A stretch of 64,000 nt of DNA, from contig JBHGNT010000005.1 in the NCBI GenBank assembly GCA_043228905.1, positions 14,260,001 to 14,324,000 on the forward strand, in the 5' to 3' direction. The DNA comes from Azolla caroliniana (Eukaryota; Polypodiophyta). This document shows, piece by piece, positions 20,043-30,635 of this stretch. Each line of letters opens with the position of its first letter. Positions within the stretch are counted from its first letter, which is position 1. Below the pieces are notes generated by a model, which saw nothing but the letters and a program-made list of their open reading frames with translations, ran no database searches and had not been told where the DNA came from. Made by a program: the position numbers and the translations under genes.

Positions 20043-20642
20043 TTTAACACCGACTCACACACACACACTCACACACACACAGGCCAACCCGACTCACACC
20101 CTTAAGTACAGAAAATGCAGGAAGGGGGAAGCAACCGACACCAACGAAGACGCGAATATACACAGACAGACGCAAACGTATATATATATATAAAGAAGAA
20201 TACATTCCCGACGTCGAGCCGGACCGAGGTAGGTTACAGTGGTCGTCAGCTGCCAAGCCGTCAGTCGGGGAGCTCACAGGCTCGTCGCGCCGAGCGGGGT
20301 CTTGCGTAGGAGATGAGCTGAAGCAAACCCTAAGCGAACACGAAGGGGGAGAAGAAGAAGAAACTAACTCTAAACCTAACGGTATACCCTCTAATGCAAA
20401 ATGGGCAACCCTTTCACAAAGGGCGTTCCCTTCCTTTTATAGAACAAGGACAGGGATGCGTTACAATGTGGGATAAACCCCGACTTACATGGGACCGTTC
20501 GTCCCGACTTGACTACTCTTCAGCGCCATAAAGGTGCCCTCGTTATTCACACTAAATGTACATGGGTGCGTACACACGCTGCACCCCGTCGATGTAGCCA
20601 ATGTTTCCCGGTTTCCGCCTCTCGCCGAAATTCTTCAGGACA
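19859..20642 (-). repeat. GYP2 3' LTR (left)
   Basis: Begins TGTTGTG where the right copy has TGTCGCA, consistent with C-to-T and A-to-G decay. It holds a long AG run (19988-20040), CA-rich stretches, and in element sense the TATA-like CTATAAAAGG (20433-20442). Confidence 0.88.
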
Positions 20643-23107
20643 TCCGCCCCCACCTAACCGCACATCCACCGGTATGTGCCAAGTCGGGTTGAAGGGTGAG
20701 AGATTTCGGCCGGTGAGAAACCGGTCTTCCGTGATCCACATCCCGGCTCGCTGCCGGTTTGATCCGTCGGCTTCGATTCTTCCTTCGCGCTTACCTCCCC
20801 GTAGGCTCGTTCGACCCGTCAATGGGTCCTCTGTCGCAATCTCCGTAGTACGCGTACTTTCGCTGGCCCTTGTTCGGCCGTATGAACGCCCCGCTCCCAT
20901 CGTATGCCCTTGTCCTCTCGCCGCCACCTTCCTTCTCCATGGTCTTACGGTGTGGAGGATCCCTTTTCGGTCTTCTCCGCGCTCGCCTTCCCGCTCCGGC
21001 ACCTCCGTGTGCCACATACCCTCATCCGTTGTTTGGCATTGCCCGTATCGTACCCCGGTTCATTGCACGCCTTGTCGGCCCCTTTTCCAGCCAGATCGTG
21101 CATCGCCGCTCCCCACATACTGGTGTCCTTTGCATCCGAGGAACACCCCGTAGTAGCCCACATGGCCCTTCCCGTCTTCGTGCTACTGCAACAGGTCCTG
21201 AGTCTTCCGTTTGCCGTCATCCCCTCGCCCCCACCAGCTTGTCATCCCGGCTTGCTGTGTCAGTCTTCGCTACTTCGACGGAGCTATCGAGATCTACGAA
21301 GCGAGTGTGGAGGATCCTCCTCCGGCCTCTCTTGCCATCCCCTGACTCCGACCCTGTGCAGTCCACTAGGCACTTGTCACCTCGTTCCCGACACCTCCCT
21401 TGTGCCGTCTTCCGCTTCCTTCGTTTGGCCCCGCCCGCGCCGAACATTGTCCCGTAGTCACGCTTCGATCCGGCCCGCGATGGCCACTTGCGAGACTCTT
21501 GTTCTGTCCCAGGTGTGCCTTTCCGGCCTGACACACCTCCCCGTGTTTGCCCCTACCGGCTCCTTCTGAAACCTCGTGTCGTTGGGTCCCATTCCCTGCC
21601 GCCACCGTCCTTCTCCATCGGTCTTACGTTGCCGCGTTGGCCGATCAGCCGGGGTCTCCGGATCGGTGTGAGGGTCCCATAGGACCGGACTCCGTTTCTA
21701 TGCTTGCTGAAATTCGGGTGTCTTTTGTTTGAGTCCCTCCCGGACTCTCCTCATGTCTTCCACGTAGTCGGGTCCCATTTCCCGCCGCCACCAACCTTCT
21801 CTCTCGGTCTCATGTTGCCACATTGGCCGAACTACCGGAGTCTCCGGTTAAGTGTGGGGATCCCGTAGGACCGGACTTCCTTACGCCCTTGCCTTCGTCA
21901 CCTCGCCGCCACCGTCAATATCTTGGTCTTACGTCGACCACGTTGCCGACTGCCGAAGTCTCTAGAACCAGTGTGAAGGATCCTCCGTACACCGCCCATC
22001 CGTAGCCCCTTTGCCTTCATCACCTCGCCGCCACCGTCAGTATCTTGGTCTTACATCGACCGCGTTGCCGATTGCCGAAGTCTGTAGAACCGGTGTGAAG
22101 GATCCTCCGTGGGCCTCCGATCCGTAGCCCTTCTTGACCCTGTCCCGGGTCGTCCTTTTCCGCATGCCGAGAGGGCGTTTTGTTCCGCACCCTCTCCCGT
22201 GGTACCGACGTACCGTGTCCTCGGCCTCTTCGTAGGCCAGCTCTCTTCCTCCCTCCCGGAATGGTCATCCGGGAGTCCGCTCCGCCCGGTTCTCGCTCGG
22301 GTCCGTTCGTCATTCTCCGGATTGCTGAGTCTCGTTCTCCTATCGCCACCGATCTCTCTTATAGGACTCACGCCGGCACTCGGGCCGGCAGCCGGATTGG
22401 TGTAAGGAACTCCATAGGACCGGCTTTCATTCTCCTTCCAACTCTCGACCTTTGCCCGGTCGGTCTTTCTCCCCATGTAAAAGAGGGCAGCTCGTCCCGC
22501 ACCCCCTTCCGTATCGGCACTTTCACGCCGAATCCGGCCCCGATTGAACGATCCACGACCGGATCACGCTCCACCCGTATCAGAATGCCGATCTCCTCGT
22601 GCCGCGTCCGTCCTCGGCCTCCTCATAGGCCGTTTCCCATCCATCTTCGTTGGCATCGTGCCAGGACTCCTCGGTACCGCCATCCATCTCCTCGGTCTTA
22701 CATGGGCATACGGGCCCGAATGCCGAGTTCTCCGGAATCGGGTCCATGGGCTTTCGTCTGTTCCTTCCCCGTATCATCTCGCCGGTGATTCTTGGCCTTT
22801 TGCCGCCGCCTTCCTCCGCTTGGGACTCACGTGGGCACTCGGGCCCGACTGCCATCGTCTCGGGAGCAACTGTGGGAAGACACAAAGAATCGCCCGTCCG
22901 TTTTATGCCCTTGTCCGTAGCCACCGACTCTTCGTGGTCGGCGGTCGTCTTCTTAACGATCGCGCAAGCCCCGTCTGGGCTTGCTTCTCCAATGACCAGG
23001 AACTCGGGCTGACACGCCCGAAACCGCTGGTCCCAACGTTCCGGTTCCGCGATCTATATCTTGGCCTCGTCCTTGGCCATTCTATCTCCACAAGTCGAGA
23101 GGGCGTT
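20643..23107 (-). repeat. GYP2 interior: degenerate tandem array, no pol
   Basis: A cytosine-rich plus strand in which GGTCTTAC-type boxes followed by GTTGCC, CCGAAGTC and GTGTGAAGGATCC boxes recur about every 115-190 bases between about 20930 and 22870. The clearest pair is 21901 and 22023, a 122-base period with near identity. On the minus strand the repeats encode recurrent ILHT-type peptides in short frames. I see no polymerase motif. Bases 20643-20660 are the reverse of a purine tract (GGTGGGGGCGGA). Confidence 0.7.
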
Positions 23108-23962
23108 TCATTCCGCACCCCCTCCCGTGGTACCGTCGTACCGATCTTCCGCCGTCGCGTGGGGCAAGTCCGTCTTCTCAGTCTCGGCTTGCGGCCTCCG
23201 TCTTTCCTCTTCCTCGAGCATCGCCTCGAGAGCTGCGTACGCCTCCGCAATCCTGGCCCCAACGCCGACCCTTGCCGACTCTCTTTGTCGTTCGGCCTCT
23301 TCCCACTGTGATGGCACGCCGTCGCGTACCTTCCTCTTAGCCTTCTCGGCTCGCTCGTTGTCTAGCCGTTGGCACACCCTTCCGACCTTCGGCCAGTCCT
23401 CCGTAAGCCCATTCGCTCCATCATCGTCTTCGAGCTCAATCCCGATGGCCTCCCGTTCCGCTCGATCGATCGACCTGATGAACAATAGGACCTTGTCCGC
23501 CCCCACCAAACCTTGTTCCCGCTCCGGGAGCCGAGCAAGCCGCCGCTCAAACTCTCGAAACGCCTTGGCAACGCCCCGGTGGGTCTTTGCCGATGCTACC
23601 CACTGGTCAAAGTCGTGTCGTCCCCGGCTCTTCCGCCGTCCTCCGTATGCCTTCAGGAGCGCCTCTTCGAAGGCCTCCCACGAACTATGAGCCTCACAGA
23701 GCTCCTTTATTCCCGCATGCATCCGGACAGCCACGACCCGACAGAAGAACTCCAGCCTTAACGTCTCGTCTACGCCACGCTCCTCCATTTCCGCATTGTA
23801 GGCTTCCAAGTAAGATGGGACTTTGTCCCCGTTGAAACGGCCGACTCTTTCGACCACTCGCTCAGCCGCTTGTTGCGCTGCTTCTCGCCTCATCACCACT
23901 CGTGCCGACTCCAACACTACTTTGGCCACCATCTCCGCAAGGTCGTCGTCTTCTGACTCCAT
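23108..23962 (-). CDS. GYP2 gag-like protein (284 aa)
   Basis: ATG at 23962, just inside the primer site. Resembles GYP1 gag in the capsid part: GRFNGDKVPSYLEAYNAEM against GQFNGKDVSRYLQDYKAEM, WEAFEEALLKAY, then ADKVLLFIRSID against PDKVIMFLRAVD. It is rich in Arg and Glu with a long charged helix at the end. It lacks a CCHC knuckle and a protease and stops at 23108. A 284-codon frame kept open in a damaged element suggests recent activity or selection on the capsid. Function beyond capsid is unknown. Confidence 0.8.
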   Translation of the reverse strand: MESEDDDLAEMVAKVVLESARVVMRREAAQQAAERVVERVGRFNGDKVPSYLEAYNAEMEERGVDETLRLEFFCRVVAVRMHAGIKELCEAHSSWEAFEEALLKAYGGRRKSRGRHDFDQWVASAKTHRGVAKAFREFERRLARLPEREQGLVGADKVLLFIRSIDRAEREAIGIELEDDDGANGLTEDWPKVGRVCQRLDNERAEKAKRKVRDGVPSQWEEAERQRESARVGVGARIAEAYAALEAMLEEEERRRPQAETEKTDLPHATAEDRYDGTTGGGAE

Positions 23963-23999
23963 CCTCCCTTGCCGCCTTTCACGTCGGGTTCACCAAAGA

Positions 24000-24126
24000 T
24001 GTCGCATTTTTACGCGCGTGCGTGGAGAAAGGCGGGACCACGGGGGTCTTGGACTAGGGAGTGATGGAGCGTAGGAAGTCGTGCTTCACCGTCTCCGGGG
24101 CATCCCAGAAGCACACCAGAAGCAAC

Positions 24127-24172
<46 letters not shown>

Positions 24173-24745
24173 ATTTAACATCGACTCACGCACACACACT
24201 CACACACACACAGGCCAACCCGACTCACACCCTTAAGTACAAGAAATGCAGGAAGGGGGACGCACCCGACACCAACAAAGACGCGAATATACATAGACAG
24301 ACGCAAACGTATATATATATATAAAGAAGAATACATTCCCGGCGTCGAGCCGGACCGAGGTAGGTTACAATGGTCGTCAGCTGCCAAGCCGCCGGTCGGG
24401 GAGCTCACGGGCTCGTCGCGCCGAGCGGGGTCTTGCGCAGGAGATGAGCTGAAGCAAACCCTAAGCGAACACGAAGGGGGAGAAGAAGAAGAAACTAACT
24501 CTAAACCTAACGGTATACCCTCTAATGCAAAATGGGCAACCCTTTCACACAGGGCGTTCCCTTCCTTTTATAGAACAAGGACAGGGATGCGTTACAATGT
24601 GGGATAAACCCCGACTTACATGGGACCGTCTGTCCCGACTTGACTACTCTTCGGCGCCATAAAGGCGTCCTCGTTAACACGCTGCACCCCGCCGATGTAG
24701 CCAATGTTTCCCGGTTTCCGCCTCTGGCCGAAATTCTTCATGACA
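24000..24745 (-). repeat. GYP2 5' LTR (right)
   Basis: TGTCGC...ATGACA. The AG run (24131-24171) is shorter than in the left LTR. TATA-like CTATAAAAGG on the minus strand at 24564-24573. Confidence 0.88.
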
Positions 24746-24894
24746 ACATGCCACACTTGAGGGGGAGAACGGGCAAAGACACCGGAACGGGCAAAGGCAA
24801 AGAGACTGTTGATTGTGCTGGTGAGGGAAGAACCGAAAAAGGGGGAGACAAGAAGAAGAAAGGAGCCGAGTCGACAAAGGAAGTTGACACATCC
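24746..24894 (+). pseudogene. COP1 3' region fragment between GYP2 and COP2
   Basis: ACATGCCACACTTGAGGGGG matches the region just after RNase H in COP5 (near 56993-57015), so COP1 resumes here. A lysine-rich, low-complexity stretch follows. COP2 is inserted at 24895. Confidence 0.8.
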
Positions 24895-25273
24895 TGTAAA
24901 GAATCAAGAGATGGATTCTTGTGAAGCGGAAGAGATGTGAGTTATGTGTGTGTAAGAGAGAGAGAGAGAGAGAGAGAGAAACACAGAGAATATGCAAGGT
25001 AAAAGTCTATTGACAAAGGAGAAAAACTCAACATGATACAAGGTGGGAGGAGGGTGCTTTATTTAGTCACCCTCTCTCTTCATTAACTACAAGCCTCATG
25101 GAGCATGGGGAATGTGAAAGCTCATAAGTTATGTGTCATAGAATATGATTCTATGACTCATACTAAATGCTAGAATACAAAGTGGTGACGTAATGGTGAC
25201 TCTTGACCGTTGGAGTGTCTCTTCACTCTCAAGGTGAGTTCACACACTAGACCAAGTTCAGCTTGATTCTCAA
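24895..25273 (-). repeat. COP2 3' LTR
   Basis: Shares a long stretch with 27478-27754 (from ATTGACAAAGGAG to CTTGATTCTCAAC). An AG microsatellite lies at 24955-24979. Its inner edge touches GCCCCCTCAAGCTC, a purine tract on the minus strand. Confidence 0.85.
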
Positions 25274-25575
25274 CTCGCCCCCTCAAGCTCAAGTCAAGTC
25301 AGTTTCAGACTATATCCGAAATCCGCTTCAACTCGCGTTCTGGAGTCCGCGTCAACTCGTGTCGACTCGCATGTATGCGGAGTTGTGGAATCCGTGCTCC
25401 AGCTTGCGTTGTGCGTAGTTACGAAGTCAATGCTTCGGCTTGCGTGCGTAGTTGTGAAGTCTGTGCTTCGGCTTGCGTCTTTCTTCGCGGCTTTGTTGCG
25501 TGGTTGCGGAATCCATGCGTTATTGCGTAGTGCGCTGTTGCGGAATCTATGCGTTATTGCATAGTGTCTTCAGTA
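25274..25575 (-). repeat. COP2 spacer with imperfect short repeats
   Basis: Lies between two purine-tract-like sites (near 25277 and 25577). GTGCGTAGTT...GAAGTC...GCTTCGGCTTGC occurs twice (near 25415 and 25447), and TTGCGGAATC-ATGCGTTATTGC occurs twice (near 25504 and 25538). No coding text. Confidence 0.75.
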
Positions 25576-26860
25576 CTCCCCCTCAAGCTTGGCAAGTCAG
25601 GGATCGTCAATCCGAGATCGGTCATGAATTGCCATAGCTTGTCGGCTCCTAAGGCTTTAGTGAAGATGTCAGTCGTTTGAAGATTGGTGCTAATGTGTTG
25701 TAGGTCGACATCGCTAGCTAGAACGCGCTCTCGGATGAAGTGATAGTGCACTTCCATGTGCTTTGTCCACGCGTGGAATACCGGGTTCTGAGCCAGATAA
25801 ATACTGCTCATGTTGTCGCAGTAAAGGGGAGTTGGATCCTTGATGGGAACGCCCAAATCCTTCAAAATCCTCTTAAGCCATACGGCTTCACATGCAGTTA
25901 CGGTTGCGCCCCTATATTCCGCCTCCGTACTCGAAAGAGCGACGATAGGCTACTTCTTGCTACTCTAGGATATTGCTCCGCTGCCGAGGGAGAAAACAAA
26001 TCCGAAGGTTGATCTTCTATCGGCTTTGTAGCCGGCCCAATCGGTGTCTGTGTACCGCTCGAGTCGTATTGGCATCACGGTCTTGTAGAGGATGCCGCAA
26101 TCCATTGTGCCGCTCACGTAGCGTAGAACTCGCTTAACGCAATCCAAGTGAGTATCACGTGGTGTTTGCATGAATTGGCTAAGGAGACTGACCGGATAAC
26201 TGAGATCGGGTCGTGTGATCGTGAGGTAGATGAGACTCCCGATGAGTTGTCAATACTAAGTCGGCTCACACGCTTTGGTGCCGGAGTTCGCATCTAGTTT
26301 GAGATTACGATCGAGCGGGGTTGCCACGGATTTGCACTCAGCCATCCTGAACTTGTATAACAAGTTGAGGATGTAGTGCTGTTGAGAGATCATGATTCCG
26401 GCCAGAGTCCGAATTACCTCGATCCCGAGGAAGTAGTGGAGCTCCTTCATGTTCGTCATCTCGAACTTGTCGGAAAGGAGAGATTTGACCTTAGTGATTT
26501 CGGCGAGATGCTCACCTCCAATGACTAGATCATCCACATATAAGATGATGACGATTGGACTTGCGGAATCGCTTCGTATGTAGAGGGAGTTGTCTGATTT
26601 TGACATACGGAAGCCGATTTGATGAAGATATTGCGTTATCTTCGAATGCCAAGCACGCGGTGCTTGCTTGAGGCCGTAGAGTGGCTTCTTGACTCGGCAT
26701 ACGGCTTTTGGATGAGTGCTCGAGTTGAAGCCAGGTGGTTGGATCATGTACACGTCCTCTTCTAATTCGCCTTGTAGAAAGGCGTTCTTGACATCCATTT
26801 GATGGAGGTGCCACCCTTTCGCCGCGGCAATCTATATTACGGTCCGCACTGTCATCATCT
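25576..26860 (-). pseudogene. COP2 RT and RNase H remnant
   Basis: On the minus strand: [20 protein letters not shown] (near 26930), MDVKNAFLQGELEEDVYM from 26798, LYGLKQAPRAW, LYVDDLVIGGEH with YVDD near 26530, then after damage LRYVSGTMD (near 26110), TDTDWAGYKADRRS and an RNase H tail DIFTKALGADKLW (near 25650). Frames are broken near 26255 and 25960. Closest in text to COP1 and COP5, so a related family. Confidence 0.9.
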
Positions 26861-27477
26861 TTGCCACCGGGGCAAAGGTCTCTTCGTAGTCGACGCCATG
26901 TGTTTGAGCATATCCTTTCGCTAAGAGTCGAGCTTTGTAGCGGTTTACGGAGCCATCGGCGTTATACTTCACCTTGTAGATACATTTCACCACGGTCAGA
27001 GTTGTGTGCATACATTCCACCACGATCTTCGTAGTCGGAGTTGTGTGCGTAATTCGTGAGTTGTCGGCTTGTGGAAGCCGATTCACGCATCTTCTTTCGG
27101 CACTCTTCTTCATGGTGGCCAAGCTTTCCACAATATCCGCATTCAGTTGCGTTTTGACGGCTCGGGCCAGAGTGGAAGCTCCCCCTTCTTGCGAAGGTTC
27201 CTCATTGGCCTCCGTTTTGTGGCCGAAATTGGGAGTTGTTGTCGTAGGTCGGACCTCGTCCACCTTGTCCTTGGCCGAATCGGCCTCTCGCTCGTCCGCG
27301 TCCTCTTCCTCCATTAGAGTGCGTGTAGAGCATGTGGCCTTCCAACTCATTGCTCCTTGTATGCACATGGTTTTCTTCGACCAATAGCATTGATTGGAGC
27401 TCGAAGAAGGAGGGAGATTTCTCTCGTGCTAGAACGGCGGTTTGCATCACGCCGAACCATGGTGCGAGGCCGCCGAG
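26861..27477 (-). pseudogene. COP2 gag remnant fused near RT
   Basis: The minus strand reads [17 protein letters not shown] and a knuckle-like region ([18 protein letters not shown]-like text near 27070-27150), as in Copia gag, then passes directly into the start of RT ([17 protein letters not shown]) near 26975. Protease and integrase are absent, so an internal deletion joined gag to RT. Confidence 0.78.
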
Positions 27478-27754
27478 CTAAAAGTATATTGACAAAGGAG
27501 AAAGACTCAACATGATACAAGGTGGGAGGAGGGTGCTTTATGTAGTCACCCTCTCTCTTCATTAACTACAAGCCTCATGGAGCATGGGGAATGTGAAAGC
27601 TCATAAGTTATGTGTCATAGAATATGATTCTATGACTCATACTAAATGCTAGAATACAAAGTGGTGACATAATGGTGACTCTTGACCGTTGGAGTGTCTC
27701 TTCACTCTCAAGGTGAGTTCACACACTAGACCAAGTTGAGCTTGATTCTCAACA

Positions 27755-28257
27755 CATCTGAACAAGTTGGAACAAGTGGCAACAGAGGCAAAGTCAAGAA
27801 GGACAGAGCCGACCAGAAGAAGAAGGCCAAGACCCGGACATGGTCCGATGTGGTGAAGGGCCTAGAACCAGAAGAGGAATCGGGAGCGACCGATTCAGAC
27901 AAGAGCTAGAATGAATCGGAGACAGCCGATTCGGTTCTACACAAGGATTCCGAAGAACCAGATCAATTCAAGGCCAAGAGGACGAGAAGGCAGCGAAAGT
28001 CGACGCCGACACGAAGGAATCAGAGAATCGGCAAGAGCGGAAGTTACAGCAGCGAGGGAGTTGAATTGGGCCTGTTGGGCAGACAAGCCGACCGAGGAGG
28101 TCGAGGTGCTCAGGAACAGAAGGGTCGTGGCAAACGGGACCGGACCGGACGAGTAGCATGAGCGAGGCGGAGTGACGCCAGAACGAGTCAGATGGAAGGA
28201 CCGGTTACCATGGAGACTAACACTACGATCCGACCTCAAGTTGAGCTTGAGGGGGAG
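27755..28257 (+). other. COP1 3' non-coding end and polypurine tract
   Basis: A purine-rich stretch of low complexity with small open frames. The same layout occurs before the LTRs of COP4 and COP5. It ends CAAGTTGAGCTTGAGGGGGA-G at 28238-28257, the polypurine tract against the 3' LTR. Confidence 0.85.
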
Positions 28258-28673
28258 TGTTGAGCGGCAAGCTCAGCCGGATCCGGATCGGCTGAATAAG
28301 CCTGAGCCGGATCGGTGACCCGGTGAGCAAGTGAGTCGGTGAACTGGGGAGCCGGTTGGCCGAACCCATCAGTAACCGGAAGCCTAGTAGCAGCTAGACT
28401 ACTAGGGAGTTAATAGTCTCGTAGTTAGGGCCAGACGCTCGAATGAGCATTGAAGTACGTTGTACTTCTGTCAGTCCCATGAGGACTTGTACAAATAGTG
28501 CTGTTGAGCACGTTGTAAATATAGAGTGTTGATATAATTTTTGAATTTAGATTCTTGTTCTGCTCTCTCTGTCTCTCCCGAGTATTCTCTGTATTCTGTG
28601 TATTACTCTCTCTCTCTCTCTACTGCTACGCAACCAAGCTGTTGTCTTACGCTTCTGCACATATGCTTCCACA
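28258..28673 (+). repeat. COP1 3' LTR (416 bp)
   Basis: TGTTGAG...TTCCACA. Matches 1-365 with about ten substitutions. The TATA is decayed to TACAAATA near 28490. Confidence 0.93.
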
Positions 28674-28779
28674 CATACGTAGTAAAATGCGTTCGGAAGC
28701 TCTTGAAGACGTCCATCTTTTCGTACCAAGCCATTAAGCTAATTTAAAATAATTATTTCATTATTTTTCATATTGTGTG

Positions 28780-28990
28780 TGAAGAACCACACGAAAACGT
28801 TGATGGACCCCAATTCATCACAGATTTCCTTTATTTTGGTGGTGTAGTCAGTCACTGACATATCCCTTTGTCGAATATTGTTGAGATCTTGCCAAAGCTA
28901 CAACTTCCGAGCCATGGTACTTGCGAAGAAAATCTTTTTCACATTTTCCTAGGCCTCCTTTGGCGTTTTTGCATTCCCAAAAGCATTCCG
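28780..28990 (-). pseudogene. Copia gag fragment, antisense
   Basis: The minus strand reads LNNIRQRDMSVTDYTTKIKE and then ICDELGSINVF, matching the gag segment of COP1 (near 795-890) and COP3. It is about 210 bases with no flanking element parts. Bases 28674-28779 before it hold no recognisable feature. Confidence 0.85.
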
Positions 28991-30496
28991 CGGAACATTC
29001 GCTCCTCTTCAGGGAGGAGGAAATCCTCCCTTCCAACTCATAGCTTTCCTTTCGTCTCTTCAGTGAAGACATGACCTATTGTCTTCGGATTCCATAAGCT
29101 TGGATCATTCGCAACTTCCTTCATCTTTTGCCAACTATCTTCCGATAGCGGAACCGCAACTGGCTTGATCTTCCTATATTTTGTGTTGACTTCAGCTTCC
29201 TCCATCAAGATGCCTCGATGATATTCATCGATGACAGCGTACATGTTGAAGGAGTTAACCAAAATCACATGTTGATTGCGAAGATAGCTCAAGTTCACGA
29301 CTTCCCCAATTTCACCTATGGTGTCATTAAATGAGGCTTCTTCAAGAATATGAGTCACGAATTCTTCTTCTCCTATTATGCTTTCTTTTTTCAGCACCTT
29401 CTCGAAGTCTTGTATCTAATGCTTGTCCTTCTTGTTGAGTAGTGTTAGTTTACATGCGCCGCTAGGTGTGACACATGTTGCTTCTCCTTGCAATCCACGC
29501 GCTCAGCTTCCTTGTGGGGACTGATGATTGTTCGGACTATTTATGCCTTTTTCTCGCGCTCGAAGATTGCCAGTCAAAACCCAGCTCCTAGCTTGATCGA
29601 TTTTAGATTCTCTCTTCCAACTCATATCCCGTCTTCCTCTTCCACAATCTTTTTCAGCCCGCCTCTTCCGAAGTTCACTCGTAGTGGTTTCAGGGTCTCG
29701 CTCGAGTGGATCATGTTATCATCCAAATAGACAACGTTCTTGCGAATCACGTCTTGCAAGTTAGCGCACTCCCTTCATGAGTGCTCCAAGTTGTCGCACC
29801 ACACACATCTAAACACTTCTTTTCCCTTGGGCCCGCGTCGACCTAAGTTGGCCAGCGATAACGTTTCAAACTTCTTGGAGAGCTCTTTGATTATAGATTC
29901 CTCCATCGCTTTCTTGTCGTAATTGTTGATCGGCTTGTTAGGCTCGATTGTCGTAGGCGCCTTCCTCCTCCATGATTGTGGATTCTCCACATCACTTTCC
30001 TCTAGCTGTCAACGCTTATCAAGACGGCTGCAAGCCTTCTTCACCGTCGCCCAGTCCACGACCAAGCCATTTGGTTGTGTTTCATCCTCCAAAACGCTGC
30101 CCAATTCTCATCGGTCTTTCGTATCCACCGCCTTCGGGAACAAGGGGACTTTATCTCCATCGAGAACTCATTGGTCAGCACTCGGAAGTCAGTCGTACTT
30201 CTGGTCAAATTCCACATATACTCTCGACGCACACAAATTCTTCCCTTTCTTCTCGATCCAAATAATTAGCGTATGCCGAGTCATTCTTGACGCATCCTCA
30301 AGCATGTATTCAGCAAGAAGCACCTTTTTGAACTCCGCCCAAGTTGCATGCTCGTTTTGGATCTCCATGACGCGCTTGCGGATCCCTGGTTCCACCGCAC
30401 GTTTAAAGCTAGAAATTTGTTTCTGATCGTGGACATCCCTTTGCTGCATCTTGTTCTGATAGGTAGTAAGGAAATCCTTGATATTCTTGCCACCAA
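28991..30496 (-). pseudogene. GYP3: Ty3 gag and pol N-terminal remnant
   Basis: Minus strand. Pol N-terminus (29038-29397): NMYAVIDEYHRG...NTKYRKIKPV...DPSLWNPKTIGHVFTEETK, matching EMYEIVAKMG...STKYKTVEKKV...DPTLRKSVDIGHAFTDETRKK of GYP1. The gag part (29700-30450) contains the CCHC knuckle text FRCVWCDNLEHSW-REC near 29770-29815 and W-A-E-F-K-K-V-L-L-A-E-Y near 30320. It has many stops and deletions and no LTR. A distant, older relative of GYP1. Confidence 0.85.
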
Positions 30497-30635
30497 ATCC
30501 GTGATGTTCTGATAGGTATCAGAGCGTGTGGTTTAGAAAATCCACTAAGCCCGATTCCGTGATTGTGTGTTCGAAACACCGACAACAAATTCTGGCTATC
30601 CGCTATCGTAGTGCTACTACATATTACATGATCGA

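Larger units (their letters stand above)
19859..24745 (-). mobile_element. GYP2: gag-only Ty3-like LTR retrotransposon
   Basis: LTRs 19859-20642 (784 bp) and 24000-24745 (746 bp) differ in an AG microsatellite, in a short insertion near 20545-20575 and at scattered bases. The flanks ACGT (19855-19858) and ACAT (24746-24749) look like a 4-base duplication with one G-to-A change. The primer site lies at about 23975-23997 and the polypurine tract next to 20643. The 3.36 kb interior has one gag frame and no RT, RNase H or integrase text on either strand. It is therefore non-autonomous, of the kind described as TR-GAG elements. GYP1-type enzymes could have moved it, since primer site, purine tract and 4-base duplication agree. 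That link is inference. Confidence 0.88.
24895..27754 (-). mobile_element. COP2: deleted Copia element
   Basis: The left (3') LTR is about 24895-25273 and a truncated right (5') LTR is about 27478-27754. The flanking duplication is CATCC/CATCT, four of five matching. The interior retains gag and RT/RNase H text only. Integrase, the first half of gag, the primer site and part of the 5' LTR are gone. Confidence 0.85.
1..28673 (+). mobile_element. COP1: Ty1/Copia LTR retrotransposon split by five nested insertions
   Basis: Seen: a partial 5' LTR (1-365), a tRNA-iMet type primer site, then gag, protease, integrase, RT and RNase H remnants in Copia order, a polypurine tract and a full 3' LTR (28258-28673). 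The coding text breaks at 1827, 11476, 19130, 19858 and 24894 and resumes after each inserted element. Removing the inserts leaves about 6 kb, normal for a Copia. Stops and frameshifts show it is dead. The two LTRs differ at roughly ten positions over about 360 bases, for example TATAAATA against TACAAATA, so it is clearly older than the GYP1 copies inside it. Pairing of the two LTRs as one element is inferred from continuity of order and orientation. Confidence 0.88.

Noticed and set aside
20509-23690. Plus-strand Ser/Pro/Arg-rich frames of up to 255 aa in GYP2
   Set aside because: They arise from cytosine-rich tandem repeats and oppose the gag strand. No domain or start context supports them.
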